Of a DNA stretch of 64,000 nucleotides, positions 8,101 to 16,633 are shown piece by piece. Under the pieces are notes generated by a model. That model was not told the origin of the DNA, searched no databases, and saw nothing but the letters and a program-made list of their open reading frames with translations. The stretch comes from an uncultured Bdellovibrionales bacterium. GTDB lineage: Bacteria; Bdellovibrionota; Bdellovibrionia; Bdellovibrionales; UBA1609. The DNA lies in NCBI GenBank assembly GCA_903833275.1, contig CAILEP010000031.1, forward strand, positions 223,401 through 287,400, read 5' to 3'. A program made the translations under genes and the position numbers. Position 1 is the stretch's first letter. The number at the start of each line of letters is the position of its first letter.

Positions 8101-9316
8101 AGTTGAAATTACCTTAGATAAAAAAATAGTCGGCCGAGCCGCGGTCCCCTCTGGTGCGTCGACCGGCGCCCACGAGGCTCTTGAGCTTAGAGATGGTGAT
8201 AAGAAGCGCTTTCAGGGCAAGGGCGTGTTGCATGCTATTCAAAACATAAATGAGAAAATTGCCCCGAAAGTATTGGGCGTAAACCCGCTCGATCAGGCGG
8301 CGCTCGATGAAATTCTTTTGAAAATTGACGGAACAGAAAATAAAACCGCACTTGGGGCTAATGCCATTTTGGGTGTTTCTTTGGCTTGCTTGAAGGCCTC
8401 GGCCTTGAGCAATGGAGTCTCGCTTTTTCGCCACATTGGCGGCGAGAAAGCCAACCGATTGCCGGTGCCGTTGATGAATGTTTTGAACGGCGGGGCACAC
8501 GCTGATAACGGTCTCGATATTCAAGAGTTTATGGTGGCGCCGGTTTGCGGAGGGCGCTTTTCAGAATCATTGCGCGCCGGTAGCGAGATCTTTCATCTGC
8601 TTAAAAAAATACTGAGTGAGAAGAATCTTTCGACGGCCGTCGGTGACGAAGGTGGCTTTGCCCCGCATTTGAAAAATAATGAAGAGGCGCTTCAGTTGCT
8701 AGTGATGGCCATTGAAAAGTCAGGCTACAGATTGGGCGAAGATGTATTTTTGGCTCTCGACGTGGCCTCGACCGAATTTTTTGCCGATGGCTTATATAAA
8801 TTCGAGGGCAAAAAGATTAGTGGAGAAGAATTGGGCGAGATCTATCGTGGTTGGTCTCGCAAGTATCCAATCGCGAGTATGGAAGACGGTTTTGCCGAAG
8901 ATGACTGGTCGTCATGGCAGAAGTTCTGCAAGGCCAATGAAGCCGGCAAAAATAAAATTCAAGTCGTTGGCGATGATCTTTTTGTAACGAACCCGAAGCG
9001 CATTGCTCGGGGTATTGAAGAGCGTGCCGCCAATGCACTGTTGGTAAAGGTAAATCAAATTGGTTCGTTTACTGAAACTAAGAAAGCTGTTGAACTCGCG
9101 CATTCTGCCGGCTTTCATGCGGTGATGTCGCACCGTAGTGGCGAGACCGAAGATGTAACGATTGCAGATCTAAGTGTGGGCTTGGGTTGTGAGCAAATAA
9201 AGACCGGAAGTCTATGCCGGGGTGAGCGAACTGCAAAATATAATCAGCTGCTTCGTATTCAAGAAGAGATCGGGACTAACGTCCAGTTCTGGGGTGCAGA
9301 CGCCTTTCGTTTTTAG
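8036..9316 (+). CDS. eno: Enolase
   Basis: At 426 residues this is a normal-length enolase, which interconverts 2-phosphoglycerate and phosphoenolpyruvate in glycolysis. Visible signatures include ILDSRGLPTVEVE, the mobile loop SGASTGAHEA, VLNGGAHADNGLDIQEF, the metal ligand regions SMEDGFAEDDW and GDDLFVTN, the catalytic lysine in LLVKVNQIG, and MSHRSGETED. GGAG seven bases before the ATG at 8036 sets the start inside the end of the preceding gene. An FtsB-like gene follows 25 bases after the stop, an arrangement shared with many bacteria. Confidence 0.98.
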   Translation: MPQITQVRAREILDSRGLPTVEVEITLDKKIVGRAAVPSGASTGAHEALELRDGDKKRFQGKGVLHAIQNINEKIAPKVLGVNPLDQAALDEILLKIDGTENKTALGANAILGVSLACLKASALSNGVSLFRHIGGEKANRLPVPLMNVLNGGAHADNGLDIQEFMVAPVCGGRFSESLRAGSEIFHLLKKILSEKNLSTAVGDEGGFAPHLKNNEEALQLLVMAIEKSGYRLGEDVFLALDVASTEFFADGLYKFEGKKISGEELGEIYRGWSRKYPIASMEDGFAEDDWSSWQKFCKANEAGKNKIQVVGDDLFVTNPKRIARGIEERAANALLVKVNQIGSFTETKKAVELAHSAGFHAVMSHRSGETEDVTIADLSVGLGCEQIKTGSLCRGERTAKYNQLLRIQEEIGTNVQFWGADAFRF

Positions 9317-9341
9317 TATCAAAGGCGTAAAATAATAGCTG

Positions 9342-9659
9342 ATGATCCGAAATTTCTTTGTTCGCCTCGGTCAGTCTATAGCCTCCTTTTTTCATCAACC
9401 TCTCAAGGTTTTGATCGTCTGCTCTATATTGGTCTTCTTCGGTTTGCTTCTCGATGGCAGTCTATTTCGTCTCTGGCGATTAAATCGCGACTCCGTTGAG
9501 CTTACTCATCGCATCCAGCTCCTGGAGAGCGATTCGAAAATAATTGATCAAAAACTTTTACGCACAAAAGATCCGTCTTTTATTGAACTCGAAGCTCGCG
9601 AGAAATTAGATCTCGCGAGTGAAGGAGATTTAGTTTTTGTCTTTTCAGACGAAGAATAA
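9342..9659 (+). CDS. ftsB: FtsB/DivIC-like septum formation initiator
   Basis: This 105-residue bitopic protein has a short cytoplasmic N-terminus, one membrane helix (about residues 22-45) and a coiled coil (SVELTHRIQLLESDSKIIDQ). It ends in the family-type segment PSFIELEAREKLDLASEGDLVFVF. FtsB/DivIC proteins join FtsL and FtsQ in the divisome. Placement directly after eno supports FtsB. There is no strong ribosome binding site at the ATG, so coupling to eno expression is likely. Confidence 0.87.
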   Translation: MIRNFFVRLGQSIASFFHQPLKVLIVCSILVFFGLLLDGSLFRLWRLNRDSVELTHRIQLLESDSKIIDQKLLRTKDPSFIELEAREKLDLASEGDLVFVFSDEE

Positions 9660-9771
9660 GCGGCCCCCTTCTTTTGGCTGCCGCCCGACAGACTTTTTAT
9701 TTTATCCAAGAGTGTGCCAACTCTGGCGCCTTATTAATTGACCAAAACTTTTAACCGGAGGGATGCAGTCC

Positions 9772-9975
9772 ATGACAAGCGGGCGAATCAAGTGTTTCTT
9801 TCATGCAAAGGGGTACGGTTATATTGAAGATTTTGACGGACGCGAAGTGTATTTTCATTACACGTCGATCGAGGGTGCGCGTGAGGTTGACATCACCGAC
9901 GGCCTCAATGTCTACTTTGATGCTATAAATACAGGCATGGGTCTTGAGGCCCACCGTGTGACTATTTCAAAGTGA
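9772..9975 (+). CDS. Cold-shock-domain protein
   Basis: The 67-residue protein is a single CSD barrel: GRIKCFFHAKGYGYIEDF carries the RNP1-type motif KGYGYI and VYFHYTSI corresponds to RNP2. Such proteins bind single-stranded RNA or DNA and act as RNA chaperones. I place the start at ATG 9772 because GGAGGG (9757-9762) is nine bases upstream of it, whereas the in-frame ATG at 9763 abuts the binding site directly. The sequence is divergent from classic CspA (FF replaced by CFF, F replaced by Y in RNP1). Confidence 0.88.
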   Translation: MTSGRIKCFFHAKGYGYIEDFDGREVYFHYTSIEGAREVDITDGLNVYFDAINTGMGLEAHRVTISK

Positions 9976-9983
9976 TTTAAGGC

Positions 9984-10337
9984 TTGACGCCAGAAATGGC
10001 TATAGCAAAGTATGGCACCATGAATCAGAACGAACGACAGCAAGTAAAGCCGGCGGAATGGGGCGCAGAAGAAATACGCAGTCTGCGCCTGCGGCTCGGT
10101 TGGTCGGCCGCCGATTTTGCTCGGCGCTTTGGTTGTCTATCGCAGCTGGTTTCGGATTGGGAGCGTGGCACTCAGGTGCCCACCTCGGACGATATTCTTC
10201 AGCTTCAGCGCTTGAGTCTTTATGTTGATTCGTATTCTGAACAAGTGCAGCGCGGCCCAGTCGCTGAACAGGTTTTGAAATCGGGTGGATTTGAGCAAGT
10301 TCATAACGATCTGTTGATTTCTTACCTTAAAAATTAG
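9984..10337 (+). CDS. XRE-type helix-turn-helix protein
   Basis: A helix-turn-helix of the XRE/Cro type is visible: EIRSLRLRLGWSAADFAR, RFGCLSQLVSDWERG, TQVPTSDDILQLQRL. The C-terminal 40 residues are helical and unassigned. The frame can start at TTG 9984, ATG 9996 or ATG 10020; none has a convincing ribosome binding site, so the start is uncertain. It lies 8 bases after the cold-shock gene and 15 bases before polA, so it may be co-transcribed with them. Its DNA target is unknown. Confidence 0.8.
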   Translation: MTPEMAIAKYGTMNQNERQQVKPAEWGAEEIRSLRLRLGWSAADFARRFGCLSQLVSDWERGTQVPTSDDILQLQRLSLYVDSYSEQVQRGPVAEQVLKSGGFEQVHNDLLISYLKN

Positions 10338-10352
10338 AAGCTGCGCCAACTT

Positions 10353-12959
10353 ATGAAGAAGCTCTATCTCGTTGACGTGAGTTCGCTTTTTTTTCGTGCG
10401 TTTTACGCCATTCCTCCGCTGAAGACCTCTAAGGGTCTGCCGACCAATGCCCTTTACGGGTTTATTTCGATGAGCATTAAATTGCTGCGAGAGAATCGCC
10501 CTGACTACATGGTCTATTGCTTTGACCGCAAAGAGCCGTCTTTTCGTCATGAGATCTACGAAGAATACAAAGCCAACCGCAGCGAGATGCCCGAAGATCT
10601 CGAGCCGCAGATGCCCTACATTCGAAAAATCACGGAGGTCTTGGGTATCAAAGCGATCGACCGTCTTGGTTATGAGGCGGATGACATTATCGGAACGATT
10701 GCCAAATTTGGCGAAAGAGAAAGTCTCGAAGTTTCAATAGTGAGCGGCGACAAAGATTTTGCCCAGTTGGTCTCCGACCGAGTATCGATTTACGATACAA
10801 TGAAGAATGTGCGCTATGATCGCGCCGGAGTTCTTGAAAAGTGGGGAGTGACCCCAGAGCAAATGATTGATTATCTCTCTATTGTGGGCGACACGAGTGA
10901 CAATATCCCTGGAGTGCATGGGGTTGGGCCGAAAGGCGCCCAAAAACTTTTGCACGAGTATAAGACGCTTGAGGGAATATACGAAAATCTTGCTTCGATA
11001 AAAAGCGAAAGCGTTCGCAATAAATTTGTTGAAAGTAAAAAAAATGCCTTCGTCGCGAAGAAGCTAGTGACGATCGTGACGGACATTGATCTCGAACTTG
11101 AACTTGAAGATTTGAAGTTGCGACCCATTGACAAAGAAAACGTCAAAACACTTCTCGAAGAGCTCGAGTTTGATGCCTTGGCAAAGAAATTGGTTGGTGA
11201 TGGTGCTCCGCCGATCCACTCTGGCCCAGATGAGGGCAGCCCTGCCAAAAAGGCCAAGCCAAAAGCGGCCCCTGTCGTGCACGAGCCAAAGTCTGTAAAG
11301 CCCGTGGATACTTCGATTCAATCTCTCGAGAGAGCTCAATGGAGTTTGGCTGAGTTGAAAAAAAATGTGCAGCCTTATGACGAAATTTGGGTGGTGAACC
11401 ACGAGCGTGGTTTTTGTCTCGGTTACGATGGTCGAGCGATTCAAGTCGATGCGACGCTGGCCGAAATTGGTCACGTGTTGTTTGGCAAACACCTGAAGTT
11501 CAAAGGCTTTGATATCAAGACTATTTGGCGCGCATTTCAGGTGCCCAAAGATATTTCGGCCCCGCAGCCCCCGCTCTGGGATACGATGCTGGCGGCTTAC
11601 ATCGATCGAGCCGGGGCTATAGGTGATTTCAGCGAAGTTTATGAAGGTTATCTTGGCCGAAAAGTGCCTGATCTTTCTGGCCCTGAAGATTTGCTGACCT
11701 GCGAGATTGAGCTCGAGGCGGTTTTGAAACCAAAGCTTGAGAGCGCTAATCTCACGCGAGTTTTAAATGAACTTGAATTGCCTCTCGTGCCCGTACTTTA
11801 TGAGATGGAGCGCACGGGTATTCTTGTCGACAAAGAGAAACTGCAAAAAGAAAGCGTCGAATTGCAGGCAGATATTAAGAGACTTGAAATTGAGATTCAA
11901 AAAGAAGCTGGTGAAAGTTTTAATATCGCGAGCCCAAAGCAATTGGGCGTTGTGCTGTTTGAAAAACTGAATTTACCGATGGGCAAGAAAACAAAAACCG
12001 GTTACTCGACCGATAATGAGGTATTGTCGAAATTGGCCCATCAATATTCGATCTGCAATTTCGTTATAAGTTATCGCGAACTCGCTAAACTCAAGTCGAC
12101 CTACGTTGATTCGTTGCCGAGCTTGATTGACCCCAAAGACCAGCGGTTGCACACACACTTCTATCAGGCCGTGACCCAGACGGGGCGACTCTCGAGTGCT
12201 AATCCTAATTTGCAAAACATTCCGATTCGCACCGAGCGTGGCCGTGAAGTGCGTAAAGCCTTTATTGCCCAGCCAAAGCATGTGTTGTTGTCGGTCGATT
12301 ATAGCCAAATCGAACTGCGCATTCTAGCCGAAATCACCCGCGACCCTGGTCTTTGCGAGGCGTTTAAAAATGACCTTGATATTCATGCGGCTACGGCCTC
12401 TGAAATTTTTGATGTCCCCATTCGAGAGGTGACGCCTGAGCATCGGCGAATGGCAAAAGCTGTTAATTTCGGTATAGCGTACGGTCAAGGCGTTTTTGGT
12501 CTCGCTGAGACACTTGAAATTTCGCGCGACGAGGCCAAAAAAATCATTGAAGGCTATTTTTTAAAATTTAAAAAAGTGAAAGAATATATGCTCGACACCG
12601 TTGAGGTCGCGAAGCGACAGGGGTATGTCGAGACTCTTTTTGGCCGCCGCCGCTATATCGATGAATTTAAATCGGCAAATGGGGCGGTTAGAAAGTTTGG
12701 TGAACGAGCTGCGATAAATGCTCCGATTCAGGGTACGGCCAGTGACTTAATGAAGCGTGCTATGATCGATGTGTTTGCTGCATCGAGCTCGCCCATGGTT
12801 TTACAGGTACATGACGAATTGCTATTCGAATGCCCGGCCGATGACGTCGAGGCTGAGGCGCAAGCCATCAAGAAGGTGATGGAGGGCATCGCAAAGTGGA
12901 GCGTGCCGCTTAAGGTGAACGTGGCCTGGGGCAAAACGTGGGAAGATGCCCACGCTTAG
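10353..12959 (+). CDS. polA: DNA polymerase I
   Basis: The 868-residue protein has an N-terminal 5'-3' exonuclease domain (about 1-280, with YLVDVSSLFFRAFYA and GDKDFAQLV), a Lys/Pro-rich linker, a middle region, and a family A polymerase domain (about 470-868). Polymerase motifs are intact: DYSQIELR (about 647), RRMAKAVNFGIAYG (about 700) and QVHDELLFE (about 818). The middle domain lacks the DxE metal ligands of a proofreading exonuclease (the equivalent strand reads EIWVVNHERG), so 3'-5' activity is probably lost, as in several bacterial PolI proteins. It fills gaps and removes RNA primers during replication and repair. Confidence 0.97.
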   Translation: MKKLYLVDVSSLFFRAFYAIPPLKTSKGLPTNALYGFISMSIKLLRENRPDYMVYCFDRKEPSFRHEIYEEYKANRSEMPEDLEPQMPYIRKITEVLGIKAIDRLGYEADDIIGTIAKFGERESLEVSIVSGDKDFAQLVSDRVSIYDTMKNVRYDRAGVLEKWGVTPEQMIDYLSIVGDTSDNIPGVHGVGPKGAQKLLHEYKTLEGIYENLASIKSESVRNKFVESKKNAFVAKKLVTIVTDIDLELELEDLKLRPIDKENVKTLLEELEFDALAKKLVGDGAPPIHSGPDEGSPAKKAKPKAAPVVHEPKSVKPVDTSIQSLERAQWSLAELKKNVQPYDEIWVVNHERGFCLGYDGRAIQVDATLAEIGHVLFGKHLKFKGFDIKTIWRAFQVPKDISAPQPPLWDTMLAAYIDRAGAIGDFSEVYEGYLGRKVPDLSGPEDLLTCEIELEAVLKPKLESANLTRVLNELELPLVPVLYEMERTGILVDKEKLQKESVELQADIKRLEIEIQKEAGESFNIASPKQLGVVLFEKLNLPMGKKTKTGYSTDNEVLSKLAHQYSICNFVISYRELAKLKSTYVDSLPSLIDPKDQRLHTHFYQAVTQTGRLSSANPNLQNIPIRTERGREVRKAFIAQPKHVLLSVDYSQIELRILAEITRDPGLCEAFKNDLDIHAATASEIFDVPIREVTPEHRRMAKAVNFGIAYGQGVFGLAETLEISRDEAKKIIEGYFLKFKKVKEYMLDTVEVAKRQGYVETLFGRRRYIDEFKSANGAVRKFGERAAINAPIQGTASDLMKRAMIDVFAASSSPMVLQVHDELLFECPADDVEAEAQAIKKVMEGIAKWSVPLKVNVAWGKTWEDAHA

Positions 12960-12978
12960 CAAAGCAAAGATTAATAGT

Positions 12979-14286
12979 TTACCGAATCCCAAACCGCGCG
13001 AGATCTTCTAGCGTTACGGCGCCGTGATTGTTATCCAAATTAATTACGTATAACAGCCCGCGAATTTTCAGTTCGTTTTCGGGCGTGGGCGAAAAACCCG
13101 ATGCGACCATCAGCTCGTTTAGAAAGAGCCGTTGATCAACATACTTCACGCCATCGTAATTGTTCTCTCTTTTTGCCACGCAGCCCGACGTGCCGACGAA
13201 CGGATAGAAATGGGTGCCAGGCATGCTCGGCACGCCAGTACCATGAATGCGAAATAAGCCGCGGCCCATGTCTCTAGCCACGACGGCCTCTTGCCACCAG
13301 GTTTCGTTTTGGCTCGATGGCGGCAACAATGACTTCTGCAATTCTTCGTCGCCTGATTTTTCAATCATGTTAATCATCAGTCGGCCAAATTTACCGAAAG
13401 CAAAGGAGCGATCTGTATCAGTCATAGGTCCATCAATTCGAAACACCCCGGCGGGGGTATTGCCGTTTGATTGGTTATAGTTTTTGTGGTGGCGAGAAAA
13501 GCCGAGCGATGGTTGCGACCAAAGCGTGTGGTCGGCTAAGCGGTGGAGACCGCCATTCGGTTCTTTAATAACCATAAGACACGGATAAGATCGGTCTTGG
13601 CGGCAAAACATATAGACGCGGGGGTGAGCGGCGAATTCGCCATTGTGGTAGTGGGTCAAATTGGGCTCGACAAACACCAAGTCGTGAATGACCGTTGGCG
13701 TGGCGAGCTTGGCCTTTTGATTTTTTAGAAGAGGGGTCTTATCAGAAAAACCCCATAGAGCTCTTTGTCGCAGCAACGCCCATTGAAAGCCCGAGAATAT
13801 ATTTTTATACGAAAATACGGTGTGTAGGCTTCGGGTGTCGAGGTTTTGAAGTTTAATCGACCCATCAAATTGATTCTCAAGTTTTGTTAGCCAGTCGTTG
13901 GCTTCTTCGCCGGCAGCGTCGGGGGCGTGGGTTTGTTTCAGTGTAACGTAAAGTTGCAGCTGCTCACCTAGCTCGACAAATCGCGAGCGATGAGCCAAGG
14001 CAAATGCCGCAACCTTCTCTTGTATAATCGGGTCGCCGCTGATTGCCAGTTCATCGAGCGCCTGAAGCATTATTTCATTTTGAGTTTGGCAGGCGGTAAA
14101 TTTTTTATCGCATTCGAGGTAGGGCTGATCTTCATATTCAGCTTGGTCAGTGAGATCGGATTCAATAATGGTGTGTGAAAAGGCTTGGTAGTAGTCGTCG
14201 GCCGAGGGCGCCGGGGCGGCCCAAGTGTGTGAAGACAAAAGAGTAAAAAGCACGAGGCCGAAATAGCGAATGGTATTAGTGTTCAT
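12979..14286 (-). CDS. Exported L,D-transpeptidase-like (YkuD-type) protein
   Basis: The 435-residue protein has a signal peptide (cleavage near SHTWA, residue 23), a helical N-terminal region of about 190 residues and a C-terminal domain. That domain carries a YkuD-like catalytic pattern: FRIHGTG, then FVGTSGCVAKREN, where the Cys would be the nucleophile and the upstream His its partner. It also has GNTPAGVFRIDGP, like the start of YkuD domains (TPxGxF). Such enzymes form 3-3 peptidoglycan cross-links or attach proteins to the wall. It is divergently arranged with another YkuD protein gene. The SGC motif lacks the usual following Ile/Val-Arg, so the subfamily is unusual. Confidence 0.75.
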   Translation of the reverse strand: MNTNTIRYFGLVLFTLLSSHTWAAPAPSADDYYQAFSHTIIESDLTDQAEYEDQPYLECDKKFTACQTQNEIMLQALDELAISGDPIIQEKVAAFALAHRSRFVELGEQLQLYVTLKQTHAPDAAGEEANDWLTKLENQFDGSIKLQNLDTRSLHTVFSYKNIFSGFQWALLRQRALWGFSDKTPLLKNQKAKLATPTVIHDLVFVEPNLTHYHNGEFAAHPRVYMFCRQDRSYPCLMVIKEPNGGLHRLADHTLWSQPSLGFSRHHKNYNQSNGNTPAGVFRIDGPMTDTDRSFAFGKFGRLMINMIEKSGDEELQKSLLPPSSQNETWWQEAVVARDMGRGLFRIHGTGVPSMPGTHFYPFVGTSGCVAKRENNYDGVKYVDQRLFLNELMVASGFSPTPENELKIRGLLYVINLDNNHGAVTLEDLARFGIR

Positions 14287-14449
14287 CTGAGTATTTTAAT
14301 GATGCCCCTAATTTTTGAGCAAGACGACATATTGGCAAGTGTGCATTTTTTTCCATAACTAGCTGAGATGATGAGAATTTTGAAAATTGAAGCTATACTA
14401 AGGTCCAGCTGAATAGTGGTCGTGCCAATGACATTAATAAGGGGGCGAA

Positions 14450-15916
14450 ATGGGTTTGTTTTTGAGTGGGTTCGCAATGTGTTACAAAAGTGAAGTTGTT
14501 GGTCGAAGCTCGCGAAATTTGATCGCCCTTATTTGTGCTGCCACAATCTTAGGTGGGTGCGGTAAAAAGTCTGACAGTGAAGATGCGCCAGCGCCCCATA
14601 CCGGCAATATTGTTTTTGAAAACGATAAAGCGCCAGCGAGCGAACAGCCAAGCGAAGAAAAAGAAAATGGTCAGATCCAAAAGACCACAGTGTTGCGCGC
14701 GGCCCCCGATTCGACTACCTATTATGTCCACATCAATCAGCTGAACGTTAGGTCGAGCCCTGAAGAAAATGCGGTTAATATTGTTGGCCGTCTTGTTTTG
14801 AATGATGAAGTTAAAATTATTGATATCGTACCCAATTCAGTTTTTGTGCAAATCGAAATTTCTCATTCGAGCGAAAAAATCGCTGCGGCTGAAAAGTATT
14901 TTGTTTCTCGCGAGTATCTAAGCGACAAAAAAAATGTTGTGAAGGCCAATGAGGCCGTCAGTCGCTATTTTATGATTCAGAATATCGCAACCGAAAAGTT
15001 GCGGGTCTATGAGAAGGGTTGCGAGCAAGGCAGCTGCCCGCATAAATTAGTTTTAGAGGCTGACATGGCTGCGGGTGAAAAAACCAGCAATCGTGAGCGA
15101 ATGACGTCTCTTGGTTATTTTCATATCGATAATTGGATTAAATTCTATCAAGATGGCGGCGAAGTTTATCCGTCTTGGTATGACCCCGCATTGCCACCGC
15201 CCCCGGGCCCACATGCCGGAGTATTGTCATGGACAAGTCGTAGCGTATTGCCAAAAAATAGTACGGCGAAGGTTCGCGGAGCATTCGGTTGGTACGCCGC
15301 CATGGTGAGCCCGAATTCGCACAATCAGTGGACACACGGAACATTGGGCTGGGGCGTTGATAAAGACAAATACATTCGCGCGACTCGCGGTTTTTGGGCC
15401 AACTTGTTTACAGACCCTCGTAGCCATGGTTGCAGCCGCACCGACAACGAGACGATTGCTTATGTTCGTCATTTGCTACCGGCGGGCACCCCGTTCATGA
15501 AAGTTTATGCGATTGAAGAATTGGCGGACTCTACTTTATCTCGGTACCCCGAGAAGACCAAGAATTGGGATTACATAATGACCAAGCGTGGGGTGCGCGC
15601 ATCGAATGGCGAAGAGGCTGATCGCGCGGTTATCTTGGCTCTTAACGTACCGAAAGCAGATTGGCTCGAAGAGGGCACGTACACGGTTCATATCATGCCA
15701 ACTGTAAAGAAATTCAAATCAGGATCGGCAGGGGCCGTGGCAAGCAAGAACGGAAACGTTTATGGGCTTGATCAGTCTGAAATGCGTGGTCAATTTTTAG
15801 TCGACGAAGGTCGTTTGGTGAATTACGCACACCCGGCCAATCTTTCAGTAGGTGGGTACGGTCGTGACGCCATGCCGGCATTTGCAATTGCTGGCGCGGC
15901 TGTCACAAAGCCTTAG
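14450..15916 (+). CDS. Lipoprotein with SH3-like and YkuD L,D-transpeptidase domains
   Basis: A hydrophobic segment ends in the lipobox ILGGC, indicating a lipid-anchored envelope protein. Residues about 88-150 look like a bacterial SH3 domain (INQLNVRSSPEENAVNIVGRL). The catalytic domain shows WTHGTLGWG and DPRSHGCSRTDNE, the SHGCxR signature of L,D-transpeptidases. The probable job is peptidoglycan cross-linking or remodelling. The ATG at 14450 follows a G-rich site (GGGGGC); a second ATG at 14477 would give a shorter signal peptide. Its stop overlaps the stop of the convergent BamE-like gene by four bases. Confidence 0.85.
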   Translation: MGLFLSGFAMCYKSEVVGRSSRNLIALICAATILGGCGKKSDSEDAPAPHTGNIVFENDKAPASEQPSEEKENGQIQKTTVLRAAPDSTTYYVHINQLNVRSSPEENAVNIVGRLVLNDEVKIIDIVPNSVFVQIEISHSSEKIAAAEKYFVSREYLSDKKNVVKANEAVSRYFMIQNIATEKLRVYEKGCEQGSCPHKLVLEADMAAGEKTSNRERMTSLGYFHIDNWIKFYQDGGEVYPSWYDPALPPPPGPHAGVLSWTSRSVLPKNSTAKVRGAFGWYAAMVSPNSHNQWTHGTLGWGVDKDKYIRATRGFWANLFTDPRSHGCSRTDNETIAYVRHLLPAGTPFMKVYAIEELADSTLSRYPEKTKNWDYIMTKRGVRASNGEEADRAVILALNVPKADWLEEGTYTVHIMPTVKKFKSGSAGAVASKNGNVYGLDQSEMRGQFLVDEGRLVNYAHPANLSVGGYGRDAMPAFAIAGAAVTKP

Positions 15917-16566
15917 TTGAGGGTTTCCCAGCCGACGACGCGGCCCGATTCGAAGTAAACGATTCGGGTCTCGATTTTGTAGCCATCATCAGTAGAAACT
16001 TGTTTTGTATACTTCCATCTTTCGTTGCCGTAGAGCGTATTGCCGGCAACCTCGATCGCATCAGGCTCACCCCAGCTTTGTTTGACGGCGAATCGACTCA
16101 TCCCTCGGCCAACATCATTGTTATCGATCAGCCCGGTGGTCGGTTGATCAAATCTCGTTTCATCCGTCGTAATATTGTGGGCGCGGGCCCAGCGCTCGCG
16201 AGCTTCTCGATTGGGTTGATTCAAGAACGCGACCCTGTCAAAGTCGCTGCGAAAGAAGGGCTTGAGCGCATAATATTGTCTTCGCTCTTGTTCGTAGCGC
16301 AGGGTCTTCTCGGCTTGCTTTAATTGAACTCTTGCTTGGACTCGCTCGCCTTCGCCCTCACTGAGTTCTCGACCAGGCGGCAGACCCAATTCTTCGCGGG
16401 CCTCGTTCCAATCCTGTGATCTTTTGGCGCGGTAAAACTCTTGGGCGCCGGAAGGCGTCGCGCGGCTGTCTGAATAGCCGCTAACTTCGCTGCGACCGAG
16501 ATCAAGCGATGAGCAAGCCGTTAGTCCTGTCATTAAAAGGGCCAAAATATAAGTTTGCTTCAACAT
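15913..16566 (-). CDS. Lipoprotein with BamE/SmpA-like C-terminal domain
   Basis: The signal peptide ends in the lipobox LTAC (Cys about residue 18). A charged helical middle region (residues 60-125) is followed by a segment reading like the SmpA/OmlA (BamE) fold: GMSRFAVKQSWGEPDAIEVAG, ERWKYTKQ and RIVYFESGRVVGWET. BamE helps outer-membrane protein insertion, but several unrelated lipoproteins share the fold, and the long N-terminal helix is not typical of BamE. At 217 residues it is about twice BamE length. I would call it BamE-like only. Confidence 0.75.
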   Translation of the reverse strand: MLKQTYILALLMTGLTACSSLDLGRSEVSGYSDSRATPSGAQEFYRAKRSQDWNEAREELGLPPGRELSEGEGERVQARVQLKQAEKTLRYEQERRQYYALKPFFRSDFDRVAFLNQPNREARERWARAHNITTDETRFDQPTTGLIDNNDVGRGMSRFAVKQSWGEPDAIEVAGNTLYGNERWKYTKQVSTDDGYKIETRIVYFESGRVVGWETLN

Positions 16567-16633
16567 ATTTTACTCCTGACGATTGTGTATCGGTTTAAGA
16601 CATGAAAAAATAAAGTACGAATGAGAGATTTAG

